From Mastigias papua (lineage: Eukaryota; Cnidaria; Scyphozoa; Rhizostomeae; Mastigiidae): DNA of 64,000 nucleotides. Below the pieces are notes generated by a model, which saw nothing but the letters and a program-made list of their open reading frames with translations, did not search any database and was not told the origin of the DNA. This document shows, piece after piece, positions 25,722 to 36,455 of the stretch (the first letter of the stretch is position 1; each line of letters starts with the position of its first letter). Location: assembly GCA_964019165.1 (NCBI GenBank), contig OZ025267.1, forward strand, positions 855,001 to 919,000. Direction: 5' to 3'. Position numbers and translations under genes: made by a program.

Positions 25722-25745
25722 GTTTCGATATATTATCTTCATCAG
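25722..25745 (-). ncRNA. Hammerhead-ribozyme-like core beside a TA tract
   Basis: On the minus strand the sequence reads CTGATGA, then A, then GATA-ATA-TATC (a 4-bp hairpin), then GAAAC. This is the order of a hammerhead core (CUGANGA, stem II, GAAA). The following CGTTTAC gives a palindromic ACGT that could form a minimal stem III between two molecules, and GTA/TAC flank the core as a short stem I. One extra A between CUGAUGA and stem II departs from the consensus and may abolish activity. Such motifs beside TA tracts are known from Penelope-like elements; no coding part of one is seen here. Confidence 0.3.
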
Positions 25746-25751
25746 TACTCA

Positions 25752-26042
<291 letters not shown>

Positions 26043-26078
26043 TTTGGTCTTTCTCAATATCATAAAACGTTCATAAGT

Positions 26079-26084
26079 TTTATT
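26079..26084 (-). terminator. Possible polyadenylation signal AATAAA
   Basis: AATAAA on the minus strand about 336 bp past the stop codon of the GPCR gene at 26420. It is positioned to serve that gene; single hexamers are weak evidence. Confidence 0.3.
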
Positions 26085-26419
26085 AGATCTATTTGATATC
26101 TAAATATGTTAGGGATGTTATATGTAATTACATTGACCTGAGATCTGTTTACCATGTGGATATTTGTCCACATAAACCAATATTTTACATCTTAATGCAG
26201 AAATGCTTAATTTAGTTTAGAAACGTTTCCCAGTTACTGCACTGATAAGCAATGTACTTTCTTCAATCGTTACGAGTCGAGATATAGCATAGTTGAAGAA
26301 CAAACTGATATTGCCGTAGCATGATGGCACCCTTAAAACAAGACTGCCTAATCAGGTTAACTTCTTTAGTTACGTAAAACATATTATATCTTTGCGTAGA
26401 TGAGCCATTGTGTCGATTT

Positions 26420-27385
26420 TTACGGAACATCTTCAAGGTAGATGGTAGTGTCTCTTGCAGCAGAGGAGGAGTTCTTTGTTTGACCTCTTCGTAGGATGTT
26501 CCTGTGAAAGAATCTCCTTAACTTTCCATCAAACATGATTAAAATAATTCCATTATATGATGAGATGAGGTAAACGAATAGGAGGCAGCAATAGTACGCA
26601 TATTGCAACTGCAGCTTCGTTTCTTCAGATCGAGTTGGCAGGAAGAAAACCATCAATCCTGTTACCTCATATGGGATGTAGAAGACAAGTAATGCTATTA
26701 GAATGTACATCATACCCTTCACGAATTCAATATCAGGACGTTGTATCCTTTGGCGTTGAGCGTTACTGGCTGCATGGCATGTTGTGTCAGCGACTCGATT
26801 TCTAATCGAGAGATATGCTCGTACATAAAACACAACTATCAGGCCTAAAATGACAATATTCAACGACAGCCAGCAAGTGTTAACATAAACTGTTAGCTGA
26901 TAGATTGCTCCAACAGAAACAATTAAGCTGGTTATAATGCTGGTGATAACAGTTGCTGCAATCAATAGACTGGCTCTCCGTTTTGTCATGTGTGAATTGT
27001 AGTATAACAAATGTCTCATATGCAAGTATCGATCTAAGGCGATTACACCAGTCATAACCCCAGATGTTTGCACAAACGTTATACCTAAAAACACGAGCAC
27101 CAACCTTATTAGTGACAGAACTGCTGGATCACTGACTGCGAGTCTTACAGACAGAAGTGGTTGGATTATTATCCCAACACACAAGTCTGATATGCTTAAA
27201 CATAGTATAAATCTGTGCGATATCTTCCTTTGCAACTTCAGCCTGAATATGATATAGATTAATACTGAATTAACTCCAATATTCAAAAGTGATGACATTG
27301 TATTCGCTGTTATCAAAAATATGATGAAACTCTTTGACAGTTCTTGATTTGCCTCGGGATTGACAGAAGCAACATGCTTCGACAT
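26420..27385 (-). CDS. Class A (rhodopsin-like) GPCR, array member 1
   Basis: 321-aa seven-helix receptor in one coding exon; ATG at 27383-27385. TM1 is about residues 22-47 (Asn39 in GVNS), TM2 about 57-80 (Asp67 in SDLC), TM3 about 92-116 ending in a full DRY (118-120), then TM4-TM7. The TM6 CWxP motif is replaced by FYIPY, and the TM7 NPxxY by a SSYNGIIL-type stretch. No Cys sits at the usual start of TM3, so the canonical loop disulfide seems absent. The C-tail is longer than in the paralogs and Ser/Thr-rich. It aligns without gaps to the receptors at 31634 and 34318 over the first 130 residues. A good minus-strand acceptor (TTTGACTTTGCAG) at 27415-27416 suggests a 5'-UTR intron. The ligand is unknown; likely an orphan receptor of a lineage-specific expansion. 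Confidence 0.9.
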   Translation of the reverse strand: MSKHVASVNPEANQELSKSFIIFLITANTMSSLLNIGVNSVLIYIIFRLKLQRKISHRFILCLSISDLCVGIIIQPLLSVRLAVSDPAVLSLIRLVLVFLGITFVQTSGVMTGVIALDRYLHMRHLLYYNSHMTKRRASLLIAATVITSIITSLIVSVGAIYQLTVYVNTCWLSLNIVILGLIVVFYVRAYLSIRNRVADTTCHAASNAQRQRIQRPDIEFVKGMMYILIALLVFYIPYEVTGLMVFFLPTRSEETKLQLQYAYYCCLLFVYLISSYNGIILIMFDGKLRRFFHRNILRRGQTKNSSSAARDTTIYLEDVP

Positions 27386-29282
27386 TTTGGAAGAGCGATC
27401 GTAAGAGTGCTTGTCTGCAAAGTCAAATCAGAATGATATCACAAATCAGAATTATAACGTTATAGCCAGGATGTGATTTTTGCGAAATTGGATAAGCATT
27501 CAAAAGGATTCGAAACTGCAATTACCCATTCGAAGAGGATTGTCTGATAATTTTGTAAATATTTGATTTGAAATAATTTTAGCTCTTCACCTGTCATGGT
27601 GGCGGTTTTTCTATCATCTAGATATGTATAGCATGAACATAAGTTGCTTTTAGTACCTTTGCTCAAAGCATGAAAATAAAGTTTACAGAAACACAACCAG
27701 AAATTTTTCCGACTTTTTCTACGTTATCAGAAAGGATCCTATTACTATAGCCCAAATATTGTATTGATACGGATTATTTAATTCTATGATCATCTTTACT
27801 TGCAAAAATTTCTAAATCCTATTGAAAACAAGCTTCGAATTATAGCTAACAACTAGAGTAAATTCAAGTTCATTTCATAACTTGCTGCGTCTAGAAGAGT
27901 ACAGTATTCCAAGCAATTTTCTTTTTCATCAATACTAGTATAAACATTATCTTTGAAGTACAAATGGTGAGTAATTTATTTAACAGTGTCATGATACCTT
28001 TCTCAGCTATCTGTGTTCTGTCTGGAGCAGCCGGCCTCCTTGTGATTGCAACTCTATTTCATATTCAAGATCAAACCTCAATCGCCTTTAACTGTAATCA
28101 GAAGCGCCATGCATTCTGTGTTCACTTTACAATGTATAACTAATATTAGCTCCTAGGTCAATAGAAATCTGTGGGCTGATTTGAATAACTTAGATGCTAA
28201 GCAGGCTTTCTTTGAATCAAATTTGCTTCCAAATATTTAACTGGCTAAAACAGTATAGTTCGACACAACATTTGAAAACGGAAGACTGAAAGAACCAAGA
28301 GTCAATGTTGCTAAAGGATGGGTGGGTGTAATTCATTTCAAGTCACCGGTGTTCGAGTAGGGCTTGCTTTGAAATCATGGGCAACCCCCTTAGGATTTTA
28401 AACCGTACATCAGGCCATGGTAACCAACATTAATTGACATTAGTACATGATAACTATATTTGTTAGACCTTTGAGTCATAACAGCTTTCTACTATTTAAT
28501 GAGCATAGTTTTGTTCATCCATCCCAAAGAACGATATGCTTTGATTTGACCCCAAAATCGAAGCAATTTATTTAACTTTCTTCCAGTGCTCTTGATGCTT
28601 CAACGTTTTCATGATTTCAGTACTAATACTTTCTTGAGACCTTCTTAGCACGAACAGCCGAGTTTACATAACACTGCAATGTTGCACAGACAGGCACTAC
28701 ACAAAAATAACACTCTACTACATTGGTTACCATAAGACATTTATACAAATTAAGTAAAATCTATGACTGTCTTAAATGAATGTTGGAACCTTATAGTGTG
28801 TGACTTATCAGCTCTCTTAGGTCTCAAAAACTCAGTACTGAAGTTTCTTAAGTTTTTTGAGCAGTTGAGAACGACTTTGTTATAAATCACTTTCTTATAA
28901 AAAAGGTGCATTCGGTTACATTTGGTAATGATTGACCTATAAATATTCGATGAATATGTGGATAAATATAGTGTGTGGTAGAATTGATGGTTATGTAACT
29001 CTCCACATATCTTCGTCCATTAATGGTATAGAAATAAATACGCCAAGATCATTAACCTTCATATGTTATTCTAATTATTCCCCATAACCCTTCTTCATTT
29101 AGTAATAGTCAAATTTGTTTGGATGAATATCCGTTATTATTTCATACTTTTAGGATATCTCAAAAAACAAGATGATAGTGCAATCTGCCCACAGAGACAG
29201 ATTCTACTTCACGCCACATTTTCGCGAAGAAACAAGTGTTCATATCCTTCATTTACAGTTTCTTCATGTCCAGGTTGCATTT
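27386..29282. other. Intergenic DNA between GPCR copies
   Basis: Upstream region of GPCR member 1 followed by 3'-flank-like sequence of the next copy. The stretch near 29165-29280 resembles the 3' flanks at 31480-31620 and 39370-39480, showing it belongs to the duplicated unit. Sequence near 28835-28910 reads in reverse like the end of the TTTTTTATAAGAAA repeat family. No other gene is seen. Confidence 0.45.
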
Positions 29283-29905
29283 TCAACCACTAGAGAACAA
29301 ACTTTGAAGAATGTTCCGTTGAAAGAACCTTCTCATCTTTCTACCAAACCTGATTATAGTTATAGCACTCAAACTATAATATGATGAGATGAGATAGACC
29401 ATTACGAGACAGCAATGATACGCGTACTGCAACTTCGTTTCTTCTGATGATGCGATTGGCATGAACAACACGAGAATGTTTTTTATCCCATTTGGTATGT
29501 ATAAGTTGAGTAGTGCGATTACAATTGTGGATCCTTTGGCGTTCGTACATGAAGGATGATAATCAAGCATAGTATAGCAACATTCAATGAAATGTTGCAC
29601 GTTATAACATAAATGGTTAACTTATAGACTACTCTCACGGAAACAATGAAACTTGCTACAACATTGTTTATAACATTTGCTGCAATCAGTAGGTTGCCTC
29701 TTCGTTTAGTCTTGATTGAATTGTTATTAATATAACAAATGTTTTGTATGCAAATATCGATCGACAGAAATATGACCAGTAATCATGCTAAGAGATATTT
29801 GAGATAGTGTTGTGCCTTGTAGCAGCAGTTGGATTACTGACAGTGTTAAACTTTGATACAATCCCATTGACAATACGAAATGAACAGAGGAATCCACGAG
29901 CCATT
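29283..29905 (-). pseudogene. Decayed GPCR, array member 2
   Basis: On the minus strand, fragments matching the array receptors can be read in changing frames: a TM1-region remnant near 29880, then directly a TM3 end with VDRYLHTKHLLY (near 29735-29770), a TM4-TM5 segment (29585-29725), and a TM6-TM7-tail segment with FFQRNILQS (29283-29500). TM2 and most of TM3 are deleted, and frameshifts and a stop after the DRY region break the frame. The upstream edge merges with transposon-like sequence near 29950, so the N-terminus was probably lost to an insertion or deletion. Confidence 0.8.
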
Positions 29906-30029
29906 TTTTGGCTACTCGCCCGTACGTCTGTATGACCAAAAGGACTTCCCTCCGGAGTGTACGTCCAGTGGATTTTGGAGGCTGTAGTTGCACGTACGCT
30001 CTGCTTCTAGACAAGTGCGCCAAAAATGA

Positions 30030-30260
30030 TATGCTGGAAGTAGGACAATGAAGCCACTACTGCTGCTTGTTTTGCTACTTAGAAGAAACGATGAGTGCGA
30101 AGAATTGGAGAATTACTTCCTGCTGAACGGCGTTGGAAGAGAAAATTTTGGACGAAACTGAATGTTTTGCATGACAGCAGCAAAGTTTGAGGAACTACTT
30201 AACAATGCTGTCCCGCATATGGAGAGTGATGAAACGAGAATGCACCAATTTGATGAGCCT
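30030..30260 (+). mobile_element. PIF/Harbinger-type transposase relic
   Basis: Plus-strand frames 30034-30161 and 30162-30240 read like the N-terminal part of a HARBI1-type transposase: an ATG followed by a Leu-rich start and an RRN run, then MFCMTAAKFEELLNNAVPHM, which resembles the conserved F-R-M-S-x-x-x-F-[ED]-E-L-L segment. The two parts are separated by a stop, and the DDE region is missing. It lies just upstream of the broken GPCR and may explain its truncation. Limits are approximate. Confidence 0.45.
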
Positions 30261-30333
30261 AAAAGTATTTTGTTCACATGTTCAATGCTGGTAATTAGCG
30301 AATGCCAGTCCGGCCAGTGCGCTGTAAGTATGC

Positions 30334-31056
30334 ACGCTTTTTTATAAGAAATCACTTTATAAGGAACCTACATGTATAATGCCGAAATATTTAAAGAACT
30401 TTTTTTCTCTATTCGTATAAAATTTACAAACAACAAAATACAGGACTACATCACAAGGAGCATGGAAATACATAGCAACCCTGTGGCGATTACGAATAAC
30501 TAGTGAACTAAAACTACAAAGGCATAAGTAAGCCTATCTGCATAGCATGGTAGTTGCATGCATTGGGCAATGGTTAGTAAGAAGTTAGACGTAAAAAAGG
30601 TGTTACGTGTAGACATGTTGAATGAAAGTTGATGAATCACCGTTGCGGGTTCTATCATGCTTTGCAGGCAGGCATTTAAAGATATTTAAAGAATTTATAC
30701 TACTAAAGGAATTTCCTTAAGGAACATTTCAATTTATAAAATTTTTATAGCACCAGAATAATTAGGAAGCTGGTTACATTCATTTGCTGCCAAAATCCTC
30801 ATAGATTGTTTGCTATGCATGTGTGAAGTCCTTCGGTGCTCATTGATTTTATGTTACTGCCAAAAGTAAAGGCAAAACTCAAGATTTCAATGTTTTCCTT
30901 GTGTCTGTACCATTTTTATGGCATTAATTGTGCAGTCCAAATTAGGGAACTGTCAAGGAACTTTTAGTACCACAATCTGATCATTGGAGGTCCAAAAATA
31001 AAGAACTTTTAGAACTAGGCCATGAGTTAGGTTTCTTTATAAAAAACGTGTAGTTA
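30334..31056. mobile_element. MITE-like repeat, TTTTTTATAAGAAA family, long copy
   Basis: The left end (near 30339-30375) reads TTTTTTATAAGAAAT then AGGAACCTA. The right end (31028-31053) reads GGTTTCTTTATAAAAAAC, the inverse of the left end. Interior segments match the second copy at 56738-57110 (for example the CTAGGCC..GAG..GGTTTCTT block). Imperfect terminal inverted repeats and no coding capacity fit a non-autonomous DNA transposon. Confidence 0.45.
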
Positions 31057-31633
31057 AAGATCATACAAGTATGATATAAAAATAGATTGAATGATGGGCA
31101 CTGTTTCTTCAGCGACCTTTTGTCACTTGACATCAAAATTTGGTTGCTTGGGTGAATGTCTGCTCTGACTACACATCTCTAGCATTGTGGTGAATTACGA
31201 TGAGCTCACAATGAATCACAAGCACAGAATCAAAAGTCCGAAATTCACGGCAGAATAAACACCTAAATATAGTAGATGATTACAACAATATAATAACGAA
31301 CGATAGAATATAGATAGATTAAAACAGTAATATATAAGAAAGTAATTAAAGATGTCCCAAATACCGATCCCTTTCACTACTTTTCACGTGAATCACGTGG
31401 CAATTTGTAGATTTTACTCCTTCTTCAACCACTCTCCAGTCGAATACTAAAAACTATTACGTAGCGTCAAAAAGGAATGATTTCCCGACAGCATCTTGTA
31501 ATGGACAGCATGATCCTGCGATCTGCCCAAAGAGACAGATTTTTCGTCGTGCTTTATGTTCGAGAATACACAAGTGTCCTCATCCTTCATGCAGTTTCTT
31601 TATATCAAACTTGCATTACCCTTGACAATACAA
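31057..31633. other. 3' flank of GPCR array member 3
   Basis: Non-coding. The last about 150 bp (from about 31480) are homologous to the 3' flanks of members 2 and 5, marking the duplicated unit. I see nothing else. Confidence 0.45.
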
Positions 31634-32539
31634 CTAATTTTGAAGTATGTTCCTTTGAAAGAATCTCCTCAACTTTCTGTCAAACTTGATTAAAATTATT
31701 CCATTATACAATGAGATGAAGTAGACCAGAATAAGACAACAATAATACGCGTATAGCAACTCCAGTTTCATTTTTTCTGATGATGCAGTTGGCAGGAAAA
31801 GAACAAGTGTACTTATAATCCAATATGGAATGTAGAACACAAGTAATGCTATTAGAATCAACATTATACCCTTTATGAATTCGATATCAGGACGGTGGAT
31901 CCCCGGAATGTGGGTGTGATTGGTGGAATGAAGTGTTGTGTCAGCGACTCGATTTCGAATAGAGATATATGCTCGTACATAGAAAACACATACGAAAACC
32001 ATCATACTGCCATTTACAGCTAACCAAAAAGCACCAACATATGCTGCTAGTCTGTAGAACCCTCCAACAAAAACAATGAAACTTATTAAAACACTGATGA
32101 TGACTGTTGTTGCAATCAGAAGGTTGGCTTTTTGGTTTGTCATGTGTGAATTGTATTGTAGAAGATGTTTCATTCGCAAATATCGATCCAAAGAGATAAC
32201 GGTGGTCATTGTAAGTGATGTTTGTGCAAACATTATACTGCACACCAGTAGGATAATTACATACAATGCCAGGGTTGCTGGATCACTTGTAGAAAGTGTT
32301 AATGATAGGAGAGGTTGAACAATAGTCCCAACACACAAATCTGATACACTTAGACATAATATGAATCGGTATGATATATTCCTAAGGAGTTTCAACTTGA
32401 ATATTATGTAGATTAATGTTGAATTAATAACGATATTGAAAATTGATGCAATCCCGTTAACAACATAAAATGAAATGATGAATTCCTGTGCCAATGTTTG
32501 GTTAGTTCCGATATTCAATGAGGAGCTATCCGTGGACAT
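31634..32539 (-). CDS. Class A GPCR, array member 3
   Basis: 301-aa seven-helix receptor from ATG 32537-32539 to the stop at 31634. The frame is open seven codons further up, but only to a GTG, so the ATG is preferred; the same Met starts the paralogs. TM1 Asn39, TM2 Asp67 (SDLC) and DRY at 118-120 are conserved. TM6 carries FYIPY instead of CWxP, and TM7 lacks NPxxY. N-terminal Asn residues (NQT) could be glycosylated. It differs from member 4 mostly in TM4-TM5 and at the end of TM6. Upstream, a minus-strand donor (GTAAGTG, exon end 33251) and an acceptor (GCATACAG, exon start 32594) are placed as in the paralogs, suggesting a spliced 5' UTR. Confidence 0.92.
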   Translation of the reverse strand: MSTDSSSLNIGTNQTLAQEFIISFYVVNGIASIFNIVINSTLIYIIFKLKLLRNISYRFILCLSVSDLCVGTIVQPLLSLTLSTSDPATLALYVIILLVCSIMFAQTSLTMTTVISLDRYLRMKHLLQYNSHMTNQKANLLIATTVIISVLISFIVFVGGFYRLAAYVGAFWLAVNGSMMVFVCVFYVRAYISIRNRVADTTLHSTNHTHIPGIHRPDIEFIKGIMLILIALLVFYIPYWIISTLVLFLPTASSEKMKLELLYAYYCCLILVYFISLYNGIILIKFDRKLRRFFQRNILQN

Positions 32540-32593
32540 GTTGGGCCAACGATATTTCACAGAAGTCGATTGGATTCAACTGGAAATCGTCGC

Positions 32594-33251
32594 ACTGTAT
32601 GCAGATATTGGCTAAAATATATACTGACAAATAATGATGATATTTATCAATGAAAGTTATGATGAAGTACTATTTACAACCAAAAACTCAACTACATGTT
32701 TCTGAAATTCATCAAGTTAAATTCGGCTAATAGTTTGCAATCTGTCATTCTTTTAAATAGTTCATGACATAAATTTAAGCTTTGTACTTCATATAATTCA
32801 ATTCTACTTACTCAGTTATTTCACTATCTATCTGTTCTGTTGATCCAAAGTTTTAAAATGCGTCACATGAAATTATATGTCAAAGAATCAAATATTCAGG
32901 ATGACGTAAAATAGATACATTTTATTCTTTAAATTTTCATAATGATAGACAATTTACGACTCAAACTGGAGCAAAATGGTGACTATAAGCGGTGACTTAA
33001 ACATTGAATAAGACTATGGCTATGAACGGTAAATAAACGAACGTTTCGAGCCTAGCTAAGAAGAAAACAAATTCCATGTCGAGGAATGTTGCAACCTAGA
33101 TTACTTTTATAAAAGTGAGTTTATTTGACTAAGCATTACGTGCAGCTACAAATTGTGCTTTGTCTTCTCGTTGAGGACACTTTTTAGATAATGTTCATTG
33201 ATTGTAGTGCCCAAAGGAAGAGCGTGTAAATATATCCAAAATTCACTTACC
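32594..33251 (-). other. Probable 5'-UTR intron of GPCR member 3
   Basis: Donor TTG|GTAAGTG on the minus strand, with the exon ending at 33251. Equivalent donors occur at 35782 and 46814 upstream of members 4 and 5. The acceptor is CTGCATACAG, with the next exon starting at 32594, and equivalents at 35265 and 46307. The donor consensus is kept in all three copies. The polypyrimidine tract is weak, so the acceptor is less certain. Confidence 0.45.
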
Positions 33252-34317
33252 AACTCTATCAACTGCGAAATCAAGCCTACTGGTTTCTCTACTTAACCAA
33301 CCAAGGCGTTACAGATGGGTCAAAATCCTATGTAGTCTCAAGTCTAATATTGTATACTGTATCCAACATTTTAACATGAAGTTATCGATGCTGACTTGAC
33401 AAGCTGTAAATCATCATAATGTGTTCATTATCTGCAATTCGATTGTAGAAAGTACTCTGACCTAATGCACACTAGCACAACAGCTTTTATTGTCTTTTAA
33501 CATTGATATTGTTCATTGTGACTTCAGCAAGCTGTGCAAGTGCAATTAACTATAAACAGCTGCGTTAATAGCACCTGTTATTTCACTGGCCGTACGCAAG
33601 AAACTGGTATTTCAAGTCTTCAGAAATCACTCATCTTCTGTATGGTTTATGAGTTTAGCAAATAACTGAACAGAGCGAGATTCGAACTTGCGATTCTTTA
33701 CTTTCTACTTCAAGTGTGATATGTATAGCCATTTTGCTAAATGCAAATTTAATAAGGACTCAGCTGTTCGATATTGTTATTGCGTCATACATTGCAATTA
33801 ATGACGTCATGTTATGTAAACACTTAGCTAAATTTAGTAATGGTATTCGCTAGGACATACTTGAATATTAAATAACTTTAAACTAATTATCGATATAAGC
33901 AGACCAATAGTTGTACATTAACTAATTCAGATTCAGAGCTCAGAACACCTATCACATGGTAGCTGAGTTCGTTTTCTCAATATTTGATATAATCGCCTTT
34001 GTCCTTGGAGCAGTTTCAGGTGAGGTGTCCCTTGCAATGCCAATATTCATGCAGCATAGCCACCAAATGAGAGCCCGGTCAGGCCTATTTTATCCCAACC
34101 CAATCAACCAATCATCATGCAAAATTGGCCTAGCCTTAGCATGTGTGGTCAGAATCCTGGATGATGATTGGTCAATTAGGTTGGGAGAAAATAGACTTGA
34201 TCAGAGCTCTCACATATTTGGCGGCTATGCTTAAGCATGCTGTTCTTTTGAACTTCTCCTTTCACTAGTGCTATACGAGAGCAAGCTTCCGAAGTTGTAT
34301 TTTCCACCACTAGAGAA
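33252..34317. other. Duplicated flank between GPCR members 3 and 4
   Basis: Non-coding. It includes the probable 5' region of member 3 (up to about 33620, homologous to 35930-36130 and 46950-47150) and the 3' flank of member 4. No gene. Confidence 0.4.
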
Positions 34318-35223
34318 TCAGCTTTGAAGAATGTTCCTTTGAAAGAATCTCCTTAACTTTCCATCAAACTTCATTAAAATTATGGCATTATATGATGAGA
34401 TGAGGTATACCAATACGAGACTGCAATAGTACGCATATTGCAACTCTAACTTCGTTTCTTCATTTGATGCATTTGGCAGGAAGAACACAAGCATGCTTAT
34501 GATTTCATATGGAACGTAGAACACAAGTAATGCTATTAGAATGAACATCATACCCTTTATGAATTCGACATCAGGACGTTGGATCCTTTGGCTTTGAGTG
34601 TTACTGGCTGTATTGCATGTTGTGTCAGCGACTCGATTTCTAATTGATCGGTATGCTCGTAAATAGAACACACAAATGACAGAGATCATAATACCATTGA
34701 TAACTAGCCAAAATGTTGCGACATATACTGCTAGTTTATAAAGTGCTCCGACAGAAACGACGAGACTTAGTGTGACGCTGATGATGACTGTTGCTGCAAT
34801 CAGCAGATTAGCTCTTCGCTTCGTCATGTGTGAATTGTATTGTAGAAGATGTTTCATACGCAAATATCGATCCAAAGAGATAACGGTGGTCATTGTAAAT
34901 GAAGTTTGTGCAAACATTATACCACACACCAGCAGGATAAGCTTGAAAAGTGCTAGTGTTATTGGATCACTTGTAGAAAGTGTCAACGATAAGAGAGGTT
35001 GTACAATAGTCCCAACACACAAATCTGATAAACTTAAACATAATATGAATCGGTATGATATATTCTTAAGAAGTTTCAACTTGAATATTAAGTAGATTAG
35101 TGTTGAATTAATGAAAATATTGAAAATGGATGCAATCCCGTTAACAGCATAAAATGAAATGATGAATTCCTGTGCCAATGGTTGGTTAGTTTCGGGGTTC
35201 AATGAGGAGCTATCCGTGGACAT
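34318..35223 (-). CDS. Class A GPCR, array member 4
   Basis: 301-aa receptor, ATG at 35221-35223 (a GTG lies seven codons upstream in frame). TM1 is about 20-46, TM2 about 56-78 with Asp67, TM3 about 92-116 with DRY 118-120, TM4 about 138-162, TM5 about 168-192, TM6 about 222-249 with FYVPY at 235-239, TM7 about 262-285 with SSYNAIIL in place of NPxxY, then a short basic tail. There is no Cys at the TM3 start. It is the closest intact relative of the transposon-split member 5, whose C-terminal half is almost identical. A 5'-UTR intron with donor after 35782 and acceptor before 35265 is likely. Confidence 0.92.
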   Translation of the reverse strand: MSTDSSSLNPETNQPLAQEFIISFYAVNGIASIFNIFINSTLIYLIFKLKLLKNISYRFILCLSLSDLCVGTIVQPLLSLTLSTSDPITLALFKLILLVCGIMFAQTSFTMTTVISLDRYLRMKHLLQYNSHMTKRRANLLIAATVIISVTLSLVVSVGALYKLAVYVATFWLVINGIMISVICVFYLRAYRSIRNRVADTTCNTASNTQSQRIQRPDVEFIKGMMFILIALLVFYVPYEIISMLVFFLPNASNEETKLELQYAYYCSLVLVYLISSYNAIILMKFDGKLRRFFQRNILQS

Positions 35224-36164
35224 GTTGGACCATTGATATTTCACAGAAGTCGATATGATTCAAAACTGTGTGCAGATATTGGCTAGAATGAAAACTGAAA
35301 GATATTCATGATGCTTTATCAATAATTAATAATATGATGAATAAATGTATACAACTATGAGAAAGTTAAGCTACATTCAAAGCTCCTTGTGTTTTACTCA
35401 GCTTCACAGTCTTGAATTCATCAATAGCACCGTTAGTCATGTTGGCTTTTGGTGCACAAATAAATATTTTCACTTAGTTTTCAATCTTTGATTCACCTTG
35501 ACTTATTCATGACAGAAATGGTGGCTCTAAGTAATCAGTTCTTGCTCTAGCTATCTGCTCTGTTGATTTGAAGTTTGAAAGTGCATGGGGATGGCTTTAC
35601 TGTGGGGGATCATACAAAAATTGTAAGATTGATTTAAGTCATATTAAACGGAGCTACAGTGTTTGCATTGTCTTCTATTTGAGCACATTCATTGCGTAAT
35701 TTTCATCCATACCAATAGTCAAATGAAGAGAGCGTGTCCATGTATTACATAGGCTAGAATTTTAACTGTAAGTCCACTCACCAATTCTATCAAGTCACTC
35801 AGCTAAATCAGGCCTGGCCTAAATAATGAGACAGCTCGTTTCTCTTATTGACCAGCCAAGTTGTCACAGATGCATTAAAGTCTGATTTAGTAGCAACTCT
35901 TTTATAAATATTTTGTCCCAATCCTTGCAATTATCGATGATGATGTGTCAAACCGTAAATTATCATAATGTGTTCTTTATATGTGACTTGATTGCGAAAA
36001 GCACTGTGACCTAGTGCAATCTGACTTAGTGGCTTTTGTTTTCTTCGAGTATTGATATTGTTCATTGTAACTTAGCAAGCTGTTCCATTGTAGGTAGCTA
36101 TGGACAGTTGTCTTAATTGCACCTTTTATTTCACTCGGCCTACGCAAAAAAACTTCTACTAGTA
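35224..36164. other. Upstream region of GPCR member 4
   Basis: It contains the probable 5'-UTR intron (35266-35781) and upstream sequence homologous to that of members 3 and 5. It ends at the insertion point of the THAP/SAP transposon. No other gene. Confidence 0.45.
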
Positions 36165-36406
36165 TACACCACTTTCACGGACCGCGCACTAGAGGACTGG
36201 GCCGAGATTTGGGGTGAAAGAAATTTTTTGTTGTATACAAATACTTATGAATACGGCTTGTTGATTGTCAATATCGTTGGATATTTCACGTGTCTCTCAT
36301 CGTTTTCATTTGTTATCTGCTATTATTTGTTGATATGTGATCTGGCTACCTTGGGAAGAGTGTTTTCTCAAAACTTTTACGAGTAATTTAGGGTCGCAGC
36401 TCACAG
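36165..36406 (+). repeat. Left terminal inverted repeat of the THAP/SAP transposon
   Basis: About 242 bp, inverted at 38560-38800 with scattered differences and small indels. Shared blocks include GCGCACTAGAGGACTGGGCC near the outside and GTTTTCTCAAAACTTTTACG near the inside. Confidence 0.85.
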
Positions 36407-36455
36407 AAGTAGTATCTTACACTGTAGTGGCCTAAGCATACCCAGTCGTATCGTA

